Position numbers and translations under genes: made by a program. A stretch of DNA of 5,135 bases from assembly GCA_020726205.1 (NCBI GenBank), contig DYTA01000085.1:1-5135 (forward strand). The letters are read 5' to 3'. The stretch is from Nitrosospira multiformis (GTDB lineage Bacteria > Pseudomonadota > Gammaproteobacteria > Burkholderiales > UBA11063). Positions 1-5,135 of this stretch are shown in pieces (position 1 is the stretch's first letter; each line of letters opens with the position of its first letter). The notes under the pieces are model-generated. The model was not told the origin of the DNA and ran no database searches. It saw nothing but the letters and a program-made list of their open reading frames with translations.

Positions 1-148
1 TACAAATACTAGGAATTATTTGTTGATTAATTAAATTAGAATTTAAATGTATAACATTACTTAAAACTGCAATACTTACTGCAATTTTAGCGAAGCTATC
101 AAAAAATATTCCTACTGTTGCATTTAGATTGGCATGATAACGATTCAT
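1..148 (-). CDS. Partial CDS, N-terminus of a probable membrane protein (tentative NCS2-type permease)
   Basis: An open frame starts at ATG 148-146 and stays open to the window edge, giving 49 complete codons beginning MNRYHANLNATVGIFFDSF. It contains one clear hydrophobic stretch at about residues 22-35 (IAVSIAVLSNVIHL), followed by a short polar segment ending in QQIIPSI. This layout (a short polar start, then FFDSFAKIAV, then a hydrophobic stretch, then IIPS) reminds me of the first transmembrane segment of the NCS2/AzgA-like xanthine/uracil permease group, where a similar D-N-x-x-x-L pattern is followed by a P-G or P-S turn. That match is from memory and weak. The gene follows ung on the same strand after 67 bp and probably has its own promoter at 191-219. 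Its ribosome site is poor: only GAG (160-158) nine bases before the ATG. The existence of the gene is fairly likely; the family name is a guess. The rest lies outside the window. Confidence 0.5.
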   Translation of the reverse strand, partial: MNRYHANLNATVGIFFDSFAKIAVSIAVLSNVIHLNSNLINQQIIPSIC

Positions 149-190
149 AATTTAATACTCGATAATAACAATGTAAATTAGTATACCATT

Positions 191-219
191 ATTATAGTCT
201 ATAAATCATTTTTAGTTAA
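191..219 (-). promoter_or_regulatory. Candidate sigma-70 promoter for the partial permease gene
   Basis: Read on the minus strand there is a perfect -10 box TATAAT at 196-191, preceded by exactly 17 bases and a -35-like hexamer TTAACT at 219-214 (4 of 6 matches to TTGACA). The -35 element overlaps the TAA stop of ung. Transcription would start near 184, giving a leader of about 36 nt before the ATG at 148. No hairpin with a T run is visible between ung and this gene, so read-through from the ung operon is also possible. A perfect -10 box can arise by chance in DNA this AT-rich, but the spacing supports it. Confidence 0.5.
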
Positions 220-902
220 ATCCAATTAATTTGTTGAATATCATGTTGAATTAAAAATTGATTACTTAGTTTAAAATGATTACAACCAAAAAATCCACGA
301 TGAGCAGATAGAGGTGATGGATGGGCTGCTTCTAAAATAAGATGCTTACTCTTGTTAACTAATAATTTTTTACTGCGAGCAAAATTACCCCATAATATAA
401 ATACGCAATGCTCCATTTCATCGCTAATATGCTGAATAATTTGGTTGCTAATTATTTGCCAGCCAATATCTGCTAATGAATTAGCTCGATCTTTAATTAC
501 AGTAAGAGTAGTATTTAAGAGGAATACTCCTTGTTGAGTCCACGAGTTTAATAAATTTGAATCTGTAATTGTTGAAACATCATATTCTAAAGATATTTCT
601 TTGAATATATTACGTAGTGATGGTGGTAGTTTAATACCATCATTAACAGCAAAAGCTATTCCATTTGCCTCATTCTCACCATGATATGGATCTTGACCCA
701 AAATAACTACTTTTATATTTTTAGGTGCTATGGTTAGTATTCGTAATATCTGTTCTGGCGGAGGGTAAATAGTATTTGTGATTGATAATTCTGACAACTT
801 TTTATCAATTTGTTCCAATAATTCTTTACATGAATTAGTTAAAAACGTTTGCCAGGTTGGATGTATTTGTGACCAAGTTGAAGATAAATATTTTAAGTTC
901 AT
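216..902 (-). CDS. ung: Uracil-DNA glycosylase, family 1
   Basis: Removes uracil from DNA (from cytosine deamination or dUMP misincorporation) by cutting the N-glycosidic bond, the first step of base-excision repair; a monomeric cytoplasmic enzyme. The 228-residue length is normal for the family. Visible motifs are the water-activating loop GQDPYHG at residues 69-75 with catalytic Asp71 and Tyr73 (which blocks thymine), Phe84 for stacking on the uracil, Asn130 in LLNTTLTV for uracil recognition, and the HPSPLSAHRGFFGC block at 194-207 with catalytic His194 and the DNA-intercalating Leu198. All residues match E. coli Ung by motif. The PPPE loop at 47-50 that contacts the DNA backbone is also present. 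The ATG is fused to the stop of the upstream gene (TAATG, 904-900) with no Shine-Dalgarno sequence, so translation probably depends on ribosomes finishing that gene. It is the fourth gene of the rppH-hemE cluster. Confidence 0.98.
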   Translation of the reverse strand: MNLKYLSSTWSQIHPTWQTFLTNSCKELLEQIDKKLSELSITNTIYPPPEQILRILTIAPKNIKVVILGQDPYHGENEANGIAFAVNDGIKLPPSLRNIFKEISLEYDVSTITDSNLLNSWTQQGVFLLNTTLTVIKDRANSLADIGWQIISNQIIQHISDEMEHCVFILWGNFARSKKLLVNKSKHLILEAAHPSPLSAHRGFFGCNHFKLSNQFLIQHDIQQINWI

Positions 903-904
903 TA
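900..904 (-). promoter_or_regulatory. TAATG stop-start junction, exported protein to ung
   Basis: On the minus strand the TAA stop of the exported-protein gene (904-902) shares its last A with the ung ATG (902-900). The bases just upstream read AAAATAGCACA and contain no purine-rich Shine-Dalgarno sequence. This arrangement is typical of termination-reinitiation, in which the ribosome that ends one gene starts the next. Confidence 0.8.
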
Positions 905-1678
905 TGTGCTATTTTTATTATTTTGGACAATATTATTTGATTCAGTTGTACTAACATTACTTTCACTTATTGTGTTTAATTTTTCTGTAACTCGTGAAAT
1001 AGTTTCATTTGCTAATTGATTATATGTTTGATTTATTAATTCATTTATATCTGCAGGTACTTTAGGGGCTTTATTATCCTGTAACATTGCTTCACCAGAT
1101 TGTCCATGGGAAATAAAACTTAATATAATACTTTTATCACTAGTTTTAATTAATTTATATTTGACTGCAATATCTAAAGTATATATATTAGAATAAATAA
1201 AACTATTACCAATTTGCTGAATTTGATTTCCTGCTGTAATCGCTACAAGGTCTCCCATTAATACATAATCTGGATATGAAAAAGGAATATATGATTCTGG
1301 AGTTTCATGATAAATAATACTATTAATTGATTTTACTTTACTTGATAATTGATTAATAATTGTTGGTTCTGACTCAATTGAAACTTCTGAGTCATCATCA
1401 TTAAAATTAATTGTGTCTAAAGTATTTTTATCTATAGTAGTTGTTGTAATAGGTATATTTGACGTAATGTGTTGGTTAATAATTAATGAAATCTGATTAA
1501 TTTGTTGTTTAGTTTTTTGAATAGTCTCATTATCTGGGATAATGTAAGTACTATCATTAACAAAACTATCAATAGTTCTATCTGGAACAACTATATTGGG
1601 TATGGCTATTCCAGAAATTGACCAACTGGGTGTAACAATAGCGCTTAAAATAGCTATTGTTGCTAATTTTAACTTCAT
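902..1678 (-). CDS. Exported protein of unknown function, possible CsgG/LpoB-like fold
   Basis: 258 residues, not recognised by name. The start MKLK followed by a hydrophobic run to about residue 15 and then PSWS looks like a Sec signal peptide, with cleavage likely after Ser20 or Ala25. The protein has no cysteine, so it is not a lipoprotein. Residues 50-125 are polar and helix-prone, with a TTTT run at 78-81 and an acidic patch (DDD at 94-96). Residues 136-200 look like a folded beta-rich domain: PDYVLMGDLVAI, then YTLDIAVKYKLIKT, then SIILSFISHGQSGEA. An amphipathic helix follows at about 213-236, and the last 20 residues are Ser/Asn/Thr-rich and probably disordered. The DYVLxG strand, long YTLDIxVxYKLI strand and C-terminal helix resemble the CsgG/LpoB/FlgT-type periplasmic fold; this is inference from pattern. 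Both ends are fused to neighbours by TAATG junctions, so it is made together with HemE and Ung, though neither suggests its job. Confidence 0.85.
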   Translation of the reverse strand: MKLKLATIAILSAIVTPSWSISGIAIPNIVVPDRTIDSFVNDSTYIIPDNETIQKTKQQINQISLIINQHITSNIPITTTTIDKNTLDTINFNDDDSEVSIESEPTIINQLSSKVKSINSIIYHETPESYIPFSYPDYVLMGDLVAITAGNQIQQIGNSFIYSNIYTLDIAVKYKLIKTSDKSIILSFISHGQSGEAMLQDNKAPKVPADINELINQTYNQLANETISRVTEKLNTISESNVSTTESNNIVQNNKNST

Positions 1679-1680
1679 TA
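1676..1680 (-). promoter_or_regulatory. TAATG stop-start junction, hemE to exported protein
   Basis: The hemE stop TAA (1680-1678) shares one base with the ATG of the exported-protein gene (1678-1676). The preceding bases AAGTAAACGC offer no good Shine-Dalgarno sequence. As at the ung junction, coupled translation is the simplest reading, and it supports this ATG as the true start. Confidence 0.8.
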
Positions 1681-2733
1681 GCGTTTACTTAATTCGTGAA
1701 CTGTATCAATTAAGCATGCGACATTATCTGGATTTGCAGATGGCAATATTCCATGTCCTAAATTAAAAATATGCCCATTTAAATCACCATCATTAGCAAT
1801 CTTATAGCTTTCAATAATTGATTTTGTTATAGAATATATTTCTTTGGGTTTCGCTACTGATAAGATTACAGGATCTAAATTACCTTGTAATATTTTATTA
1901 GTTTGTTGGCGAGCTTTTCCTATATCAATTGTCCAATCAATTCCTAAAGCGTTACAGTCAAGTTTATCAAGCGTTTCTAACCAAACTCCACCACCTTTAG
2001 TAAATACGATAATTGGTGTATTTGTTTCTGGTGTACTCATTTTGACACGCTCAATAACTTTAGATAGGTATTGATGAGAAAATTGTTGAAAGGCTGTTTC
2101 AGTAAGAACACCACCCCAACTATCAAATAGCATTATCGTATCTACGCCTGCTTTAATTTGAGCAACTAAATAATCAGCTACAGCAATGCTTATTTTCTCT
2201 AATAATATATGTAATTGTTGAGGATGTTGATATACCCAAGACTTTATTTGCTCATAATTTTTACTGCTTCCACCTTCAATCATATAACAAGCTAATGTCC
2301 ATGGTGAACCACTAAATCCTATTAAAGGGATATCTCGAGGAAGTTCTTGTTTAAGATTACGTATAGTCTGCATTACATAAGCTAAATCAATTTCTGGTTC
2401 AATTACTTTTAAATTATCAATATCTAAAGTTGATTTTATCGGGTGACTAAATTTTGGACCTTCACCTTCATTAAAATAAAGATGCATACCCATTGCTTCT
2501 GGAATCACCAAAATATCACTAAACATGATCGAAGCATCAAGGGCAAATCTTTTTATTGGTTGTAATGTAACTTCGGTTGCTAGTTGAGGGTTTTTGCATA
2601 AGTTAAGAAAACTTCCAGCTTTTTCACGTACTTTACGATATTCAGGCAAATAACGTCCAGCTTGGCGCATCAGCCAAATAGGTGTATAGCTAGCCGCTTG
2701 CTGATTAAGAACTTTAATAAAGTTACTATTCAT
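1678..2733 (-). CDS. hemE: Uroporphyrinogen decarboxylase
   Basis: Converts uroporphyrinogen III to coproporphyrinogen III by removing four acetate carboxyl groups, the fifth step of haem synthesis counted from 5-aminolevulinate; a cytoplasmic TIM-barrel dimer that needs no cofactor. The 351-residue length is typical. Signature motifs are PIWLMRQAGRYLPEYR at residues 18-33 with substrate-binding Arg23 and Arg27, FSDILVIPEAMG at 71-82 with the essential Asp73, GFSGSPWTLACYMIEGG at 139-155 with Tyr150, FDSWGG at 203-208 with Ser205, QGNLDP at 283-288, and NLGHGILP at 324-331 with His327. These correspond to human UROD Arg37, Arg41, Asp86, Tyr164, Ser219 and His339, so the enzyme should be active. 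The ATG overlaps the end of rppH by 8 bases and has AGGA (2747-2744) ten bases upstream. No in-frame break is seen. The downstream gene starts inside the stop codon. Confidence 0.98.
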   Translation of the reverse strand: MNSNFIKVLNQQAASYTPIWLMRQAGRYLPEYRKVREKAGSFLNLCKNPQLATEVTLQPIKRFALDASIMFSDILVIPEAMGMHLYFNEGEGPKFSHPIKSTLDIDNLKVIEPEIDLAYVMQTIRNLKQELPRDIPLIGFSGSPWTLACYMIEGGSSKNYEQIKSWVYQHPQQLHILLEKISIAVADYLVAQIKAGVDTIMLFDSWGGVLTETAFQQFSHQYLSKVIERVKMSTPETNTPIIVFTKGGGVWLETLDKLDCNALGIDWTIDIGKARQQTNKILQGNLDPVILSVAKPKEIYSITKSIIESYKIANDGDLNGHIFNLGHGILPSANPDNVACLIDTVHELSKR

Positions 2734-3205
2734 TATTATATTTTCCTACATGTTTTGATAGGTAGTTTAGAGCACGCTTATATACATCTTGTTTAAATTT
2801 CACAACCATATCAATTGGTTCCCAGAAGTTTATCCACCGCCAAGCATCGAACTCTTGTTCTTCAACATTTCTTAAATTAATATGGTGATCATAACCAACA
2901 AACTGTAAAAGATACCAAACTTGTTTTTGTCCACGATAATTAGAGTTTTGCTTGTTCCAATTTCCAGGCACATTGTAATATAGCCAATCTTGAGTTTTAG
3001 CAACAATCTTAACATGCTCAGGTAATAGACCTAGCTCTTCATTTAATTCGCGATACATGCATTCATCTAAGCTTTCATTTTCAGCTAATCCACCTTGTGG
3101 AAATTGCCACGAATATTCTCCTTTACGCCGTCCCCAAAATACTAAATTATCTTTGTTTATTAGGACTATTCCAACGTTAGGGCGGTATCCATCTTGATCT
3201 ATCAT
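2726..3205 (-). CDS. rppH: RNA pyrophosphohydrolase (Nudix)
   Basis: Removes pyrophosphate from the 5' triphosphate end of mRNA, leaving a monophosphate that stimulates RNase E decay; family members also hydrolyse diadenosine polyphosphates. Cytoplasmic. With the start placed at ATG 3205-3203 the protein has 159 residues and begins MIDQDGYRPNVGIV, as in E. coli RppH. The Nudix box (Gx5Ex7REUxEExGU) spans residues 38-60 with Gly38, Glu44, Arg52, Glu53, Glu56, Glu57 and Gly59, the same numbering as E. coli, including metal-binding catalytic Glu53. Other family stretches are SWQFPQGG at 32-39, YRGQKQVWYLLQF and EFDAWRWI. A TTG two codons earlier (3211-3209) would give 161 residues, but the GAGGA ribosome site lies only one base before it and seven before the ATG, so the ATG is preferred. 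First gene of the cluster; its end overlaps hemE by 8 bases. The long C-terminal tail of E. coli RppH is absent. Confidence 0.97.
   Translation of the reverse strand: MIDQDGYRPNVGIVLINKDNLVFWGRRKGEYSWQFPQGGLAENESLDECMYRELNEELGLLPEHVKIVAKTQDWLYYNVPGNWNKQNSNYRGQKQVWYLLQFVGYDHHINLRNVEEQEFDAWRWINFWEPIDMVVKFKQDVYKRALNYLSKHVGKYNNE
2744..2747 (-). promoter_or_regulatory. Ribosome binding site of hemE, inside rppH
   Basis: AGGA on the minus strand, ten bases before the hemE ATG at 2733 and within the last codons of rppH. It is the only overlapping junction in the cluster with a recognisable Shine-Dalgarno sequence, so hemE may initiate independently as well as by coupling. Confidence 0.6.
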
Positions 3206-3212
3206 TTTCAAA

Positions 3213-3217
3213 TCCTC
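3213..3217 (-). promoter_or_regulatory. Ribosome binding site that sets the rppH start
   Basis: GAGGA on the minus strand (3217-3213), seven bases before ATG 3205 but only one base before the alternative TTG at 3211. The spacing decides for the ATG, which also gives the conserved MIDxDGYRPN N-terminus. Confidence 0.85.
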
Positions 3218-3238
3218 GCCACTCTTGAATTAATGTTG

Positions 3239-3250
3239 TATATTAATATA
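3239..3250. repeat. Perfect 12-bp palindrome near the predicted rppH transcription start
   Basis: TATATTAATATA reads the same on both strands. It lies just downstream of the predicted rppH -10 box and covers the predicted start of transcription (about 3250). This would be a suitable place for a repressor operator, but the sequence contains only A and T, so chance is a serious alternative. No regulator gene is visible in the window. Confidence 0.3.
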
Positions 3251-3256
3251 TACGTT

Positions 3257-3284
3257 ATTTTAGCACAAGCTATTTACCCTTAAA
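3257..3284 (-). promoter_or_regulatory. Candidate extended -10 promoter for the rppH-hemE-ung cluster
   Basis: On the minus strand TGCTAAAAT at 3265-3257 is an extended -10 element: TG, one base, then TAAAAT (5 of 6 to TATAAT). A weak -35-like TTTAAG lies 16 bases upstream (3284-3279, 3 of 6), acceptable because extended -10 promoters depend less on the -35. Transcription would begin near 3250, leaving a leader of about 45 nt before the rppH ATG. It is the best candidate in the spacer for driving the minus-strand cluster. Confidence 0.5.
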
Positions 3285-3326
3285 TTTTATTTGCCTTAGT
3301 GTTTAATAAAATGGTGTAAAATTATG

Positions 3327-3360
3327 ATATTATTTTGTTAATTATTTACAACAATAATAT
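3327..3360. repeat. Imperfect inverted repeat in the rppH-glyS spacer
   Basis: The left arm ATATTATT-TT-GTT (3327-3339) pairs with the right arm AACAATAATAT (3350-3360) over 11 positions, with a two-base TT bulge in the left arm and a 10-base loop (3340-3349). It sits about midway between the two divergent starts. It has no G/C-rich stem and no following T run, so it is not a standard terminator. It could be an operator for either gene or chance in AT-rich DNA. No other gene, tRNA or riboswitch was seen in this 265-bp spacer. Confidence 0.3.
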
Positions 3361-3392
3361 TCTTATATATTAATTGTTAGTAAACATCATAT

Positions 3393-3420
3393 TTGTTATT
3401 AAATATATTTTATATATTAT
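3393..3420 (+). promoter_or_regulatory. glyS: Possible glyS promoter
   Basis: TTGTTA at 3393-3398 (4 of 6 to the -35 consensus) is followed after 16 bases by TATTAT at 3415-3420 (5 of 6 to the -10). The transcript would start near 3427 and have a leader of about 44 nt. Several other TA-rich hexamers nearby could serve as well, so the exact position is uncertain. No T-box leader is seen. Confidence 0.3.
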
Positions 3421-3460
3421 ATTGAATTGTAATGTTATTTTAAATTTATCTTTATATTCT

Positions 3461-3464
3461 AAGG
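3461..3464 (+). promoter_or_regulatory. glyS: Ribosome binding site of glyS
   Basis: AAGG six bases before ATG 3471, the only purine-rich Shine-Dalgarno-like motif just before this start. It supports 3471 as the glyS start codon. Confidence 0.75.
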
Positions 3465-3470
3465 TTTCAT

Positions 3471-5135
3471 ATGTCTGAGTCAGCAAATAGCAATAGTTTA
3501 TTGATTGAATTTTTAAGTGAAGAATTACCGCCTATTAACTTAGAAAGTAATATTGGCAATGCCTTTAGTGATGCTGTATATGCAGAGCTAAATGGTTTTT
3601 TGGCTAAGGACAATAATATTGAAAGTTTTATTGCTCCACGTCGTTTTGGTTGTTTAATTCGAGGTATTAGTTTTAAACAAGATGATCAAAAAATTCTCCG
3701 TAAGGGACCAGCAATAACAACTGGTATTAAAGATGGTAATCCAACTCCCGCATTATTGGGTTTTGCAAAATCATGTTCTACTGAATGGCAAAATTTAGAA
3801 CAACGTGATGATGGTTATTTTTATTTCGAAATCACGCAAAAAGGTAAAAATCTTGATGATGTTATTGGTGATGTTCTGAATAATGCTTTGAAAAAAATTT
3901 ATATTGCCAAAGCGATGCGCTGGGGAAATTATGATTATCAATTTGTTCGCCCTTTGCATAATCTTGTTGTAATGTTTAATCAACAAGTGTTATCTTGTGG
4001 TGCTATGGGCTTAACAGCAAATAACACTACGCTTGGTCATCGTTTTATGACTACTGCTCCAGTAGTTATATCATCAGCTGAAAATTATTTTAATCAAATT
4101 GAGCAAGAGGGTAAAGTTATCCCAATATTTGCAGATCGTGTACACAAAATTGAACAGCAACTAGCTGAAAAAGCAAGTGAACTTGGTTTACAGATTAGTC
4201 CAATGGATGGATTATTAGAAGAAGTTAGTGCTTTGGTAGAATGGCCTGAAGTATTAGTTGGTGAGTTTGATAAAAAATTCTTACAAGTTCCACAAGAATG
4301 TTTAATTTTATCAATGGCTAAAAATCAAAAATACTTTGCATTAGTTGATACAGATGGTAAATTGAGCAATAAGTTCTTATTTGTGGCTAATTTGATTTCT
4401 AAAAATCCACAAGTAATTATTGAAGGTAATCAAAAAGTTTTAAGTGCTCGTTTAGCAGATGCCGAATTTTTTTATGAATTTGACAAGCGAACTAAATTAG
4501 CTGATTTTGTGGGTAAAATGGCGAATGTTGTTTACCATAATAAATTAGGTAGTCAATTGGAACGTATCACACGACTACAACAAATTGCAGCTAATATTGC
4601 ACCACAATTAAATGTTAATAGTGAAGTTGCAAGTAATACTGCGTACTTACTTAAAGCGGATTTAGTCACTGAAATGGTTGGTGAATTCCCTGAATTACAA
4701 GGTGTTATGGGCAAGTATTATGCATTAGCCAGTGTGGAGTCGAACGAAGTCGCAAATGCAATTGAGCAACATTATTATCCACGCTTTAGTGGTGATGATT
4801 TACCAAATAGTGATTTGGCAACGGTTGTATCATTGGCTGATAAGTTAGAAACTCTAATTGGTATTTGGGGGATTGGATTAATTCCAACTGGTGATAAAGA
4901 TCCTTATGCTTTACGTCGTGCAGCTCTTGGTATTGTGCGTATTTTATTACAAAATAATTTGGATCTTGAGCAATTATTAATGGTTAGCGTTGAAGCATTT
5001 GCTGGTAAAAATTTAGTTGCAAATGTTGTTAGTGAGGTTTATGAGTTTATTAAACAACGTTTAGCAAATTATTTAATTAGGTCCGAAAATTATTCAACGA
5101 AAGTTGTTAATGCTGTTTTAGTTGATAGAAAAATA
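3471..5135 (+). CDS. glyS: Glycyl-tRNA synthetase beta subunit, 3' end outside window
   Basis: Beta subunit of the bacterial alpha2-beta2 type glycyl-tRNA synthetase. The alpha subunit (GlyQ) makes glycyl-adenylate; beta binds tRNA-Gly and is required for charging. The frame is open from ATG 3471 to the last base, 555 codons; the family is usually about 690 residues, so roughly the last 135, including most of the anticodon-binding-type C-terminal domain, are missing only because the window ends. Family stretches in order: LLIEFLSEELPP at residues 10-21, APRRFG at 55-60, KAMRWG at 147-152, LGHRF at 188-192, NQKYFALVDTDGKL at 285-298, EGNQKVLSARLADAEFFYEFD at 318-338, then the HD-like core with YHNKLGSQLERI at 355-366 and KADLVTEMVGEFPELQGVMG at 395-414, and IGIWGIGLIPTGDKDPYALRRAALG at 463-487. 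No frameshift or internal stop. It is transcribed away from rppH and, unusually, has no glyQ immediately upstream. Confidence 0.97.
   Translation, partial: MSESANSNSLLIEFLSEELPPINLESNIGNAFSDAVYAELNGFLAKDNNIESFIAPRRFGCLIRGISFKQDDQKILRKGPAITTGIKDGNPTPALLGFAKSCSTEWQNLEQRDDGYFYFEITQKGKNLDDVIGDVLNNALKKIYIAKAMRWGNYDYQFVRPLHNLVVMFNQQVLSCGAMGLTANNTTLGHRFMTTAPVVISSAENYFNQIEQEGKVIPIFADRVHKIEQQLAEKASELGLQISPMDGLLEEVSALVEWPEVLVGEFDKKFLQVPQECLILSMAKNQKYFALVDTDGKLSNKFLFVANLISKNPQVIIEGNQKVLSARLADAEFFYEFDKRTKLADFVGKMANVVYHNKLGSQLERITRLQQIAANIAPQLNVNSEVASNTAYLLKADLVTEMVGEFPELQGVMGKYYALASVESNEVANAIEQHYYPRFSGDDLPNSDLATVVSLADKLETLIGIWGIGLIPTGDKDPYALRRAALGIVRILLQNNLDLEQLLMVSVEAFAGKNLVANVVSEVYEFIKQRLANYLIRSENYSTKVVNAVLVDRKI

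Noticed and set aside
1844..2074. Open frame of 76 codons on the plus strand inside hemE
   Set aside because: It lies wholly antisense to a well-conserved enzyme gene, shows no recognisable domain or ribosome site, and is best explained as a shadow of hemE codons.
3327..3360. Rho-independent terminator in the rppH-glyS spacer
   Set aside because: The inverted repeat is nearly all A/T, has a bulge, lacks a T run after the stem, and lies between two divergent starts where no transcript is expected to end.
3206..3470. T-box riboswitch or other structured leader before glyS
   Set aside because: No T-box signature (AGGGTGG-like antiterminator sequence and terminator) is present, and the predicted leader is only about 44 nt. 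T-boxes are also rare in proteobacteria.
3795..3986. Open frame of 63 codons on the minus strand inside glyS
   Set aside because: Antisense to conserved glyS sequence, Ile/Asn/Phe-rich as expected from reversed AT-rich codons, and without a supporting ribosome site or family match.
5000..5135. Truncated glyS pseudogene
   Set aside because: The frame is intact through the last base of the window; the missing C-terminal part is a window-edge effect, not a mutation.

Overview
The window is a piece of an AT-rich bacterial chromosome carrying ordinary housekeeping genes. The best guess for the organism is a betaproteobacterium with a low-GC genome, possibly near the Neisseriales. This rests on remembered family resemblance only: RppH has the LLPEHVKI, NYRGQKQ and EFDAWRW stretches I associate with betaproteobacterial RppH, and GlyS has the IGIWGIGLIPTGDKDP stretch. 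No phage, insertion sequence, CRISPR, tRNA or rRNA signal was found.

The layout is two divergent units around a 265-bp AT-rich spacer (3206-3470). Leftward on the minus strand runs a compact cluster in the order rppH (mRNA 5'-end pyrophosphohydrolase), hemE (uroporphyrinogen decarboxylase), an exported protein of 258 residues with no recognised name, and ung (uracil-DNA glycosylase). The three junctions inside it are stop/start overlaps of 8, 1 and 1 bases. The two TAATG junctions have no convincing Shine-Dalgarno sequence, so translational coupling is likely. After a 67-bp gap that holds a good promoter candidate, a fifth minus-strand gene begins at 148 and runs off the left edge. It encodes a probable membrane protein, very tentatively an NCS2-type (xanthine/uracil) permease.

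Rightward on the plus strand, glyS (glycyl-tRNA synthetase beta subunit) starts at 3471 and is still open at the right edge, with 555 codons visible. No glyQ (alpha subunit) lies just upstream, although the two are adjacent in many bacteria.

The cluster genes do not share a pathway: RNA decay, haem synthesis, envelope (probably) and DNA repair. The link is probably shared transcription and translation. The enzymes have all the catalytic residues I know to look for. The exported 258-residue protein is the only real functional unknown; its second half reads like the CsgG/LpoB-type envelope fold, but that is inference. I see no convincing new biological system here. Points worth a second look are the coupled junctions, the unknown exported protein, the corrected rppH start, the detached glyS and two symmetric elements in the divergent spacer.
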